From: Heliocidaris erythrogramma
Lineage: Eukaryota; Echinodermata; Echinoidea; Camarodonta; Echinometridae
Assembly: GCA_025617745.1 (NCBI GenBank)
Contig: CM046863.1
Span: 16,372,875 to 16,436,874 of the forward strand
Direction of reading: 5' to 3'
DNA length: 64,000 bases
Position numbers and translations under genes: made by a program
The notes under the pieces: generated by a model
Told to the model about the DNA's origin: nothing
Database searches by the model: none
What the model saw: the letters and a program-made list of their open reading frames with translations, nothing else
Part shown: piece after piece, positions 54,877 through 64,000 of the stretch
How the letters are laid out: each line of letters starts with the position of its first letter
Numbering within the stretch: the stretch's first letter is position 1

Positions 54877-55076
54877 TATATGCTATTTCCTTACAATTGT
54901 TAATAATTATTCTAATGTATACATGTATCTCAAAGCATTCGCTTGGATCCAGCTGAGGCATGCGGCTTGTCATTGTTCAAAACTCACCTGCCCCGACAAA
55001 GGAATTAATTAATAAGGTTGAAGATTTGTCAAATCTGTCGGTCAATTGAATCTGGTGTCGCCGAAACTACTAACCC

Positions 55077-55148
55077 GTCTCCGTGGTCTAGTGGTTAAGG
55101 CATTGACGTTCTAAGCCAACGACCCGGGTTCGATTCTCGGCGGAGACG
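55077..55148 (+). tRNA. tRNA gene candidate, anticodon TCT by position
   Basis: The 72-nt sequence folds as a cloverleaf: acceptor GTCTCCG/CGGAGAC (7 pairs, perfect), D stem GTCT/AGGC, anticodon stem TTGAC/GCCAA with one A-C mismatch, loop GTTCTAA (U33, anticodon TCT for Arg), 4-base variable loop, and T arm CCGGG-TTCGATT-CTCGG. A-box (TGGTCTAGTGG) and B-box (GGTTCGATTCT) promoters are intact, and six T follow directly. The D arm is more like tRNA-Glu or -Asp, and the stem mismatch is a warning. It could be a SINE head or a pseudogene. Confidence 0.6.
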
Positions 55149-55154
55149 TTTTTT
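55149..55154 (+). terminator. Pol III terminator after the tRNA candidate
   Basis: TTTTTT follows the discriminator base at once. Confidence 0.6.
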
Positions 55155-57140
55155 CAGCCTTTGCAAAAATTTCAAAAAGGGAGGACATCTCTGGGGAACC
55201 TTGATTTAAGCTACGCAATCATTATTCTCTCATTTCCTTTCACATTATATATATATACTCTTGTACCAGCGTACCAATCATAACAGAGGAGTTATTATTG
55301 AACATTTTCCCCTATTTTATATTTTTTAGACGTTAGCGAAAATTGAACTGATTTAGTCCGTATTGAACTCTCTGATTTCATAAGTCTTCCGACCGCTGAG
55401 AGCTTATAATCTGTGGCAAAAATGAGAATAGATAACGACAGAATACCCACGAAACGATTCTGTAAAGATGATTATAATAAAGAAAAACAAACAAACACAT
55501 AAATACTGTAAAAATGGTTACCGTAGTTCTTTTCTTATTACGAGGCGGCTAAAGTTATAAATATTAATATCTTATAATATTTTATAAATACATCAACAAA
55601 GTTGAACAGCTTGAAAATCGAGGGGAAAAAAATGGAAAATACAGAAGGAATCAGAAAAGTGGAATTAGTCTCGCTAAAATAATAAAACACATTTCCCAAA
55701 ATAAATGTGACCCGTCACGTCAAAATGAGACAGAAGTCGCATTTTTTGAAATTGCATTTTATTATTGATTATTATTCTCCGTTTCATAAGCTTTAATTTG
55801 GTATATAGTTCAACTCTAGAGAGTGAGTATTAGTGGAGATAATAGCTTTTGAATCTTGAGTAAAGTAGGGCTGTGGCAAAGTATTTCTTCGGGAAAAACG
55901 CTTCCAAAGTTTGACTTCCGTTTTGCAGTCATGCAGCATTTTCGTTTGTAATGTCAACTAGAATTTTATAAAGCCCTTAGCAACCGTTTATTAATTCTAA
56001 TAAAAACTAGTCCTTATGTTTCTTTAGGATTAAGCCATGAATTCTAACGCTTTAAAGGGTAACAAATCAAGTAGTTTCACGGCACTGAAAAAGCTTCCCG
56101 CATCAACTTCATGCTTTTTTCGTTGAGCCTTTCCTATGCCGGTATGATTTTCTTAAAGGGTTGATTAACCTATAGCTATAGTCAAAAGGTTTATAATTCT
56201 GTCATTTTGTGCGGGGAAATTTATTAGATTATGGTTCAAACTTTCAGAGGTTTTTATATCATTATATCTTTTTCTAAATTAATCATGTAAACTTGATTTC
56301 TTTCAATGTTATTTGCTTTCTTTTTATAGCTTGGATTCGATTGTCGCAAAGTCATTCAATTTTGGCAAATTTACTGATTAGACTAGTCTTTACCAAGAAT
56401 AATATTGACAGAGATCGTTGATGTCTGCGTATGAAGCTTACTTTTTTTACTTTTCGTCTTGTGAAAGAGCAATAGAAATCGCCGCTTTCTTAAGCTGAAG
56501 AATTAACACACGATTTTCTCTCTCTCCTTATACATCACGCGCCTGTTTCATTATCTCCACAGTTTTATTTCTTTCTTTTGAATGCTAACTCTCTTTTCGG
56601 TTCGCTCTTTACTTATTACCAGATTAAACAACGATGGAATAAAACAGAATCATAATAAAGAAATTGTATCCTGCTCTAGTTAGTTCTACCTTTAAAAAAT
56701 GTTTATAAAAGCGTCTTTCTTTTCTTTTCGCCATATCAAAGAGGTATAGAATTCGCCCCTTTCAAAGAACAAGGTCACATACTGCCTTCGCGAGACGATT
56801 GATTTTTCTTCTCTCCCATTGTCCTTCTGAGGGGCCGCGGAGCGTCTTGGAAAGTGGAGGGGCTAAGGGGGGGGGGGGGGCTGCGTGTATAACCACATTT
56901 TTGCACTGCCATACGTTTGCACGTGTTTACTGAAAAAAGTGAGGGGGCTGCAGCCCCCAGCCCGGTTCCGCGGTCCCTGCTTCTCAATCACGAGCTTGTG
57001 TCATAATCTCCACACAGGTCCTTTTCTGTATGGTTAAAAAGCTTCATTTCTTTTATCATCAATTCCCCATGTTCAACAGCAGGATAAAGATAAACTGCTT
57101 CTTAGCGCCGCTCTATAGTTAATAGAGCTTTAATTTTTTT
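55155..57140. other. No gene; degenerate relatives of the tandem array
   Basis: From about 56430 phrases such as TTCGCCCCTTTCAAAGAACA recur later (56750, 59675), and 'ctccttatacatcacgcgcctgt' resembles array units. The array therefore once extended further left. 56775-56985 holds a G run and the phrase GGGGGCTGCAGCCCCCAG, also present near 63730. Confidence 0.45.
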
Positions 57141-59530
57141 TTAAATTAACGCCCGAACAATCTCTCTCCTTCTAAATTTTTCACCTGTATCATAATTTCG
57201 ACTGTTCTTCTTAATTCTATTTTGAAAGCTAACTCTTTCTTGTCTGTTCGGCTTTTTTAACGAATAAGAGATTTGGCCGCTAATTATCATCATGTTGACT
57301 GGCGGTATGAACATGACGAAGACAAACTGCATCTTAGCTTGAAAGTTCGTTTCTCCCCGCTCTATATTTAACTCAAGCTTAAAAAAATCAGATACTTGTT
57401 TCACTATCGCAACCGAGGGCCTTTTCATTCTAGCTTTACAAAATAATTTTCTTTTATTTTCGTCTGTTAAAAAGAGTTATAGAATTGGCCGCTTTTTATC
57501 GTCATGTTCAAAAGCGGGATAGAGATAAACTGCTTCTTAGCGCCGCTCTAGTTAACTAGAGCTTTAAAAAAAATAATAATGACAACTGCTTTTTGTAAAA
57601 ATTGACACCCAGACAATTCTCTCTCTCCTTCTAAATCTTTCACCTGTATCATAATTTCGACTGTTCCTCTTAATTCTATTTTGAAAGCTAACTCTTTCGT
57701 GTCTGCATCTTAGCTTGAAAGTTCGTTTCTCCCCACTCTATAGTTAACTCAATCTTAAAACAAATCAGATACTTGATTCACTATCGCAACCGAGGGCCTT
57801 TTCATTCTAGTTTTACAAAATAATTTTCTTTCATTTTCGTCTGTCAAAAAGAGTTATAGAATTGGCCGCTTTGTATCGTCATGTTCAAAAGCGGGATAGA
57901 GATAAACTGCTTCTTAGCGCCGCTCTAGTTAACTAGAGTTAAAAAAAAAAATAATAATGACAACTGCTTTTTGTAAAAATTGACACCCAGACAATTCTCT
58001 CTCTCCTTCTAAATCTTTCACCTGTATCATAATTTCGACTGTTCCTCTTAATTCTATTTTGAAAGCTAACTCTTTCGTGTCTGCATCTTAGCTTGAAAGT
58101 TCGTTTCTCCCCACTCTATAGTTAACTCAATCTTAAAACAAATCAGATACTTGATTCACTATCGCAACCGAGGGCCTTTTCATTCTAGTTTTACAAAATA
58201 ATTTTCTTTCATTTTCGTCTGTCAAAAAGAGTTGTAGAATTGGCCGCTTTTTATCGTCGGGATAGAGATAAACTGCTTCTAAGCGCCGCTCTAGTTAACT
58301 AGAGCTTAAAAAAATGAATAATAATGACAACTGCTTTTTGTAAAAATTGACACCCAGACAATTCTCTCTCTCCTTCTAAATCTTTCACCTGTATCATAAT
58401 TTCGACTGTTCCTCTTAATTCTATTTTGAAAGCTAACTCTTTCGTGTCTGCATCTTAGCTTAAAAGTTATCGATTCTCCCCGCCCAATAGTTAACTCAAT
58501 CTTAAAACAAATCAGATACTTGTTTCATTATCGCAACCGAGGGCATTTTCATTCTAGTTTTAAAAAATAATTTTCTTTTATTTTCGACTGTTAAAAAGAG
58601 TTATAGAATTGGCCACTTTTTATCGTCATGTTCAAAAGCGGGATAGAGATAAACTGCTTCTAAGCGCCGCTCTAGTTAACTAGAGCTTAAAAAAAAATGA
58701 ATAATAATGACAACTGCTTTTTGTAAAAAATGACACCCAGACAATTCTCTCTCTCCTTCTAAATCTTTCACCTGTTAATTTTTAAATTAACGCCCGAACA
58801 ATCTCTCTCCTTCTAAATCTTTCACCTGTATCATAATTTCGACTGTTCTTCTTAATTCTATTTTGAAAGCTAACTCTTTCTTGTCTGTTCGGCTTTTTTA
58901 ACGAAAAAGAGATTTGGCCGCTAATTATCATCATGTTGACTGGCGGTATGAACATGACGAAGACAAACTGCATCTTAGCTTGAAAGTTCGTTTCTCCCCG
59001 CTCTATATTTAACTCAAGCTTTAAAAAATCAGATACTTGTTTCACTATCGCAACCGAGGGCCTTTTCATTCTAGCTTTACAAAATAATTTTCTTTTATTT
59101 TCGTCTGTTAAAAAGAGTTATAGAATTGGCCGCTTTTTATCGTCATGTTCAAAAGCGGGATAGAGATAAACTGCTTCTTAGCGCCGCTCTAGTTAACTAG
59201 AGCTTAAAATATAAATAATAATGACAACTGCTTTTCGTAAAAATTGACACCCAGACAATTCTCTCTCTCCTTCTAAATCTTTCACTTGTATCCAAATTTC
59301 GACTGTTCTTCTTAATTCTATTTTGAAATCTAACTATTTGTCTGTTCGGCTTTAACGAATAAGAGAATAAGCAGAGGGGGGGGGGGGGGGCACAAGGGGC
59401 GTATTGTGTTGACAAAGTATGCCCAGACCCCCCAGATGGCCGTCTGGCTTCGTCAAACGGAGGGTTCCTCAGTGTGTGCCCCCCTTTCTGGATATCCTGT
59501 ATCCGCCCCTGGCTAACAGGTAGTATGAAC
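57141..59530. repeat. Tandem array of 370-450-bp units
   Basis: Unit starts (ACAATCTCTCTCCTTCTAAA or ACAATTCTCTCTCTCCTTCT) recur at about 57157, 57612, 57991, 58355, 58744, 58797 and 59254. Two units of about 450 bp contain TTGTCTGTTCGGC to ACAAACTGCATCTTAGC. Units of about 370 bp lack roughly 80 bp there. Other landmarks are ATCGCAACCGAGGGC, AAAAAGAGTTATAGAATTGG and AGCGCCGCTCTAGTTAACTA. Neighbouring short units are nearly identical, and the long units at 57141 and 58782 match closely, suggesting recent unequal exchange or conversion. Confidence 0.85.
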
Positions 59531-60800
59531 ATGATGAAGATAACGCGCGTCTTAGCTTGAAAGTCATCGAGTCTCTCCGCTTCATAGTTTACTCCAAAAA
59601 AAAATGTGTATAATCTACTGGTGTCTAATAGTTAATTTCTTTTCTTCTTCGCCATGTTTTAAAGAGGTAGAGAATTCGCCCCTTTCAAAGAACAAGGATT
59701 AAGTCACCTCCAGCAAGAGACGATTATTGATTTTCTCTCTCTCTCTTTGTCCTTGTTTCATAATCTATACACAGATACATGTACTGTTCTTTCTGGTTAA
59801 AAGGCTTATTTTCTTTTCGGCTTTTCAAAGGATTACATAATTTACCCCTTATTATTATCGTGTATCAATAGTTTCGTTGTTCGTAAGTCATCTTCCCAGT
59901 TCTTCTTACTTCTGTTTTGAAAGCCAACTCTTTTGTATTTCCTCTCTACTTTCAATAGATTAAACAGCGATGGCTTAAACCAGCTTCGCAATGAAGAGAT
60001 CTTGACGATGAATCGTGTGAATAAGTGAGATATAGAAAGTTACAATTCAGAATTCAAAGCGAGATCCATATAATCCGATTTTGCTACATCAACCTTTCTT
60101 CTGTCTCGCACGGTCCAGTGGTGTATTAAACGGAGCGGATAGAGGGGGCACATGCCAAGGGCAGCACTTTCAGGGGGGGGGGGGGGGGGGGATGGAAATG
60201 AAAGACAATGACGAAAATGTGTGGTCCTGGATTACTACGCACCCAAATCATTAATAAAATGCATATTTTATAGAAACAGTGTTTTTAAGGCCTCGGATGA
60301 AAAAATAAATGAAGCTTGGCAGCTCTCTCGGATTTGTTTTCTCAAAGAATCTCGTAATATCTCTTCAATGTACGTAGAATATACATCTAGTTTATAGAAA
60401 GCAGTGTAACGGGTTCATATTTACATTTTCTCTTTTACTTTATTTTTCAATCAATCGGCCTTTATAAAGAACACATAACGATGGACTGTCGAACTAGCCA
60501 AAATACGGTCCGGTCAAGGGGGATACTCAACACACAAAATCGCCCCATGGCTGGAGCTCGCTACAAAAGGGCACCAGCAATTTCTTTCTTTCTTTCTTTT
60601 TGCTGTTGCTTGTCGAAGACTTTTCGGACATGTGACAACCACCCCCCCCCCCCCCCCCTCATGTTACTTTCTTTGTATAGACTTGAATTAAGATTTGAAT
60701 AAATGTACCGACACTCTTTATCATAAATAATTAATAATTCAGTTCATATTATAATTCTTTTCATGTTATAATTTTGGATTGGTATAGACTTGTGCATGTA
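59531..60800. other. No gene; degraded array flank and G/C runs
   Basis: 59640-60000 still contains diverged array phrases. A repeat with a G run and GGATATCCTGTATCCGCCCC lies just before, at about 59375-59512. G or C runs lie at about 60175-60191 and 60642-60658. No exon is supported. Confidence 0.4.
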
Positions 60801-60947
60801 CTACAATGAGAACGAATGACATGACGTCATCCCATCGGAGTCCATGGATTCGCTCAGCTCCAAGTGCCAGTCGTCGCTGCAGCTTGACTCCATGTTGAAA
60901 TCCTCGTTCTCGCTTGATTGTTGATTTGAAGAAACGATGCTATCCAT
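60801..60947 (-). CDS. 48-codon acidic ORF behind an octamer and TATA box
   Basis: ATG at 60947-60945 opens 48 codons to TAG (60801-60803). The peptide starts MDSIVSSNQQSSENEDFNME, is Ser-, Asp- and Glu-rich, and contains CSDDWHLELSESMDSD. I recognise no family. What makes it more than a random frame is the upstream layout: TATATAAAG ends 28 bases before the ATG, and the octamer ATGCAAAT lies about 30 bases further up. That spacing would leave only a few bases of 5' UTR, so start could also be at the second Met (codon 19). It might be a small gene, a first exon, or a chance frame behind an accidental promoter match. Confidence 0.4.
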   Translation of the reverse strand: MDSIVSSNQQSSENEDFNMESSCSDDWHLELSESMDSDGMTSCHSFSL

Positions 60948-60975
60948 GGTGAAAAGCTTGTCAAAAGATATCCTG

Positions 60976-61022
60976 CTTTATATAAACCACGGAAGGATCC
61001 AAAAGCCAGGTCAAATTTGCAT
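60976..61022 (-). promoter_or_regulatory. TATA box and octamer upstream of the acidic ORF
   Basis: Minus strand: ATGCAAAT at 61022-61015 and TATATAAAG at 60984-60976. This octamer-TATA arrangement is known from histone H2B and some other strong promoters. Confidence 0.45.
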
Positions 61023-61715
61023 ATGCCGCATTGTTTGTGACGAAGAGTCAAATCACGGACGCGTGTCCGGCTCTATTGAAACAATAATATAACACACACG
61101 AATGCTCGCTTCCCTTGATCTTCTTATACAATAGAGATTTACAAGTCAAAGGTGAAATAAGGCATTCACATTTTCTATGGATGTAACTGCGGCGTTCAAT
61201 TTCAGGGGAAGAAAATCTTCTGTCCAACAACAATTTTCTTATTCCACTCCACATTCAATGAATAAAAACAGAAAATGAGGGGGCTGAGTCAGTGAGAATT
61301 TGAATTATCCCTTTAAGTACCAGAAACGAAAATAACACTTTTCAGATATCAATACCCCATATACCCCGAAAAATAGACTTTTCATTTATATCATATAACA
61401 AATTTTCAACATAGTGAATGCCTTTGATAAAAATAAATCTGAATGTTATTTTGCAACAAATTGATACAATTTAGGTTCTGCAATTTGAAAATTTGCAAAC
61501 AAACATTCAGTTAGTATATTGTGTAAATAAGATAGGGGATTTCACTGGGGTATAAAGAGAGGGAAGTTCCCCAGTTTCTGCTGTAAAAAGATAAAGGTTT
61601 ATCTCCTTGTCTGGATTCAAAAGATGCATATCGGTATAGGGATCGAAGTCTGCATGTGCATATGGAGTTTCTTTACAACAGCGCATGTGAATGGAAATGA
61701 CCATCTTTTATTAGT
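61023..61715. other. No gene seen
   Basis: AT-rich intergenic sequence. Confidence 0.4.
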
Positions 61716-62000
61716 GATTACCCACGCCGATGAAATCGGCAGGGTTATGTAAAGGGCTCCGTATGTTTGTTTGTTTGTTTGTGTACAACAGAACGGTTGA
61801 ACGGATTCGCACCAAATTTTCATGGAATGTTCGGATAGTGACAGGAAAGAATCGATTAGATTTTGGTGATGATTGGTTGACCCCTGCAAATTCTGTGTGA
61901 CCTTGAAGTTTTGACCCCAACTTCATTTCGGATAGTGACAGGAAAGAATCGATTAAGAAAAGAATGGATTAGATTTTTTTGTGATGATCGGTTATAGAAA
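61716..62000 (+). repeat. Dispersed GTTTGTTTG repeat with internal duplication
   Basis: ACCCACGCCGATGAAATCGG leads into (GTTT)n, then ACGGATTCGCACCAAATTTT and TCGGATAGTGACAGGAAAGA. The last phrase and ATTAGATTTTGGTGATGAT recur at 61928-61990. The same arrangement (TTTG repeats, then ACGGATT...AAATTTTCA) is familiar as a dispersed repeat in many animal genomes. Its class is unknown to me. Confidence 0.5.
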
Positions 62001-62560
62001 CTTCAGTTCGGAGAGTTCTTTTTTTGTTTTTAAGAATATTTTATTACTTCCTTTTTCAAAATAACATTTTTCACAATAATCAAGGTAAAATACACAAACA
62101 AATATATTCACACCCAGTAGGCCTATCGTGCCAAATTACATAATAATAACAATAAGTTACCATAATATTTTACATGCATGTATTAAATACTAGATTATGC
62201 CAAATCTAGAAGTCTTTATTGCGATAAAAAAAGAAGAAAAATATAAAATATAAAATATAGGGACAGGAAAGAATCGTTTAGGGAAAGAATGCAACTACTC
62301 TGTAGCGCCGCCTTTGACGGCCTTTCTAGTTCTCCAATGTCTTGCAGATACAAATGGTTCGCATGGGCCACAGAACAGGAACTGGGGTGGATGCAGTCCC
62401 CACCACCACAACCACACACAATTATTGTACACACTTTCTAGTTTCTATAAACTAGCGAGGGGAGCACATGCACTAGGAAACACTTGAAGGGGGCGCAAAC
62501 GCAAAGGAGAGAAAGAAAAATAGGGGAGTGAAGAAACATTATAATCGTTACGGCTTTACG
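62001..62560. other. No gene seen
   Basis: AT-rich DNA, then a short G+C-richer stretch at 62300-62440 without exon signals. Confidence 0.4.
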
Positions 62561-62564
62561 ACCC

Positions 62565-62800
62565 GTACCCAGCCCTGTTACATACAATGCAGTATTGCGT
62601 CCCAAATAACTGAAAAGCAGCCAGGGCGGTGAACTAATATTCCGCCAAAAAAAAAAAAAGATGCTAAAACTTCGGAGCTTTCGCGCGGGAAGGGGGGGGG
62701 GGGGGGGGGACTCCCCTCCCTGTACCCACCCCTGTTACATACGGTGCAGTATTACGTCCAAATAACTATAACTTTCCGCCTAAAAAAAATGTTTTCTACG
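62565..62800. repeat. Imperfect direct duplication around a G run
   Basis: CCCTGTTACATACAATGCAG near 62572 and CCCTGTTACATACGGTGCAG near 62730 start two related stretches, each ending in TTCCGCC and A-rich DNA. An 18-base G run separates them. Confidence 0.6.
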
Positions 62801-63063
62801 AGCCGTTATCTTTATCTCAAAATTGCGGGGAACAAGGGGGGGGGGGGGGGTGAAATGTGAATCGACCTATAAAGCATTCACGAATTCACGACTTCCACTT
62901 CTCCGAGACAGGGTCAATTTCTCCTTCATCCTGACAGTCTCTCTCTTTCTTTCCCTGCCACCCAGTCCCCCTTGTCTCTCTGCCACCTCACTCCACCCTC
63001 TCCCTCTCTTTATGCCATCCATCTTCTACATCAATCTACATGTATTTTTAATGTTACTTACAG

Positions 63064-63120
63064 TTTCCTATGGGACAGGGCATCTCACCAAACATGGTGA
63101 TGAAAAAGATCCTTATGAAG
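63064..63120 (+). CDS. Possible 57-nt internal exon
   Basis: A long pyrimidine-rich tract (62930-63030) and TGTTACTTACAG precede, and AAG/GTTAAC follows. The 57 bases are open in phase 0-0 and read FPMGQGISPNMVMKKILMK. I do not recognise the peptide. The minus strand also offers a GTAAGT donor at the same place, so the strand is uncertain. The acceptor-like TTATTCGCAG at 63870 would give an immediate stop after one codon. Confidence 0.25.
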
Positions 63121-64000
63121 GTTAACGACGTACATATCAAAGTCAACAACCTTATCCGGGGACAGGCGCAATCACGAAAGTTTGTAATCGTTCCGGAATT
63201 CTTAATAACTTTAATAAATTACCTCGCTCTCTCGCTCTTTTACTCGATCCCTCTTAATACAACAAACGGACTTATCGAACCACTTTTCTCCCCATTTTCC
63301 CCATATTTTGGAGTTCATTTTTAAGACCAGACGGCTGATCGAGATCGATAGTTCAAAAAATAAACACATCGATAATGTTTTAATTTCAATAAAGCGCTCA
63401 TTATATAACTGCCCAATCATGCTGGTTTGTAACAACATTGCCCAAAGCACTAAGTAATATTTTTTTAAATTCATGCACTCGAATAAAGTGTGCTTAATAT
63501 TATTCCGAATTACCCAATAGATGTTGTTGATATATATAACGAAAACGTTAAAAATATAGGGCAAAGCCAAGAAAGAAAGAAAGGCTACTCTTTCAAGGGG
63601 CGTTTTTGAAAGTGTGTGTGTGTGGGGCTGATTTGATTTCACTCATTAATGATAATATATTAAGCTAATTCATACATTTTATGAAATGTGTTTACTCAAA
63701 AAAGGGTGGAGGGGGGAGGGGTGGGCTGCAGCCCCCAGGCCCCGTCCCCAGTTCTGGTTCCGCGACCCATGCAAAAGTAAAGTTGTATTTATATTCAGAA
63801 ATCCGGTCTTAACTCGAGAACATTAAGTTTTTCGTTGTGATATTTCAATTTCCTTTTTTTTTATTCGCAGCCATGACGGCTACATACAACAGCTATTAAC
63901 ATGTGAAAGTGAATTTATAATTGCATTGCTTGGAAACTACACAATGTATTTTTGGGATTGGATTTTTATTGTTATTAGTTGAGGGGTTTTTTTGGTTTGG
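63121..64000. other. No supported gene to the window edge
   Basis: The minus-strand frame at 63211-63642 has no family signature. 63700-63770 is a G-rich repeat with GGGCTGCAGCCCCCAG, shared with about 56940-56965. Confidence 0.4.

Noticed and set aside
54330-55012. ORFs rich in Ile-Tyr repeats
   Set aside because: Translation of the (TA)n microsatellite.
57141-59069. Two almost identical 95-codon minus-strand ORFs (57141-57428 and 58782-59069)
   Set aside because: They are the same segment of the tandem array's long unit. Identity reflects repeat copies, and there is no start context, domain or neighbouring gene.

Overview
The window is non-coding-rich animal DNA, about one third G+C. It has spliced gene fragments, tRNA-derived sequences, many short inverted-repeat elements and nested retrotransposons. 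Two elements built from tandem copies of a 15-bp unit arranged as inverted repeats resemble the TU foldback family described from sea urchins. Together with the L1/Tx1-type LINE and tRNA-Leu-primed Gypsy elements, this suggests a marine invertebrate, probably an echinoderm. That assignment is an inference; no taxonomic marker gene is present.

Layout. 1-13.4 kb: hairpin and MITE-like repeats, the first TU-like element, a 5'-truncated LINE tail at 3.4-4.7 kb, and a double palindrome flanked by three copies of GGGTGAAG at 7.9 kb. 13.5-23.7 kb: the clearest host gene, a minus-strand BEN-domain gene of four exons whose splice phases agree. Its 8.4-kb first intron holds a complete-looking Gypsy element (15292-22967). 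That element carries a DNA element in pol (17809-20573), which holds another inverted-repeat element (18231-20066), which holds a tRNA-derived sequence. 24-33 kb: a possible coiled-coil exon, a decayed, spliced CACTA/EnSpm-type transposase gene on the plus strand, tandem duplications, a duplicated SINE-like unit and a cluster of CAACTGG palindromes.

33.6-48.9 kb: one L1/Tx1-type LINE with a 17-bp target-site duplication. It has been split by a foldback element that itself contains a tRNA-like MITE, a second young Gypsy element (38068-45779), and a 1-kb element with a long hairpin. 49-64 kb: a second copy of a 290-bp dispersed repeat, the second TU-like element, a well-folded tRNA gene candidate, a degenerate tandem array of 370-450-bp units (57.1-59.5 kb), a 48-codon acidic ORF behind an octamer and TATA box, and a possible 57-nt exon near the right edge.

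The recognisable genes do not form a pathway. What the window shows best is repeated element-into-element insertion. I found no CRISPR array, operon, rRNA gene or convincing new multi-gene system.
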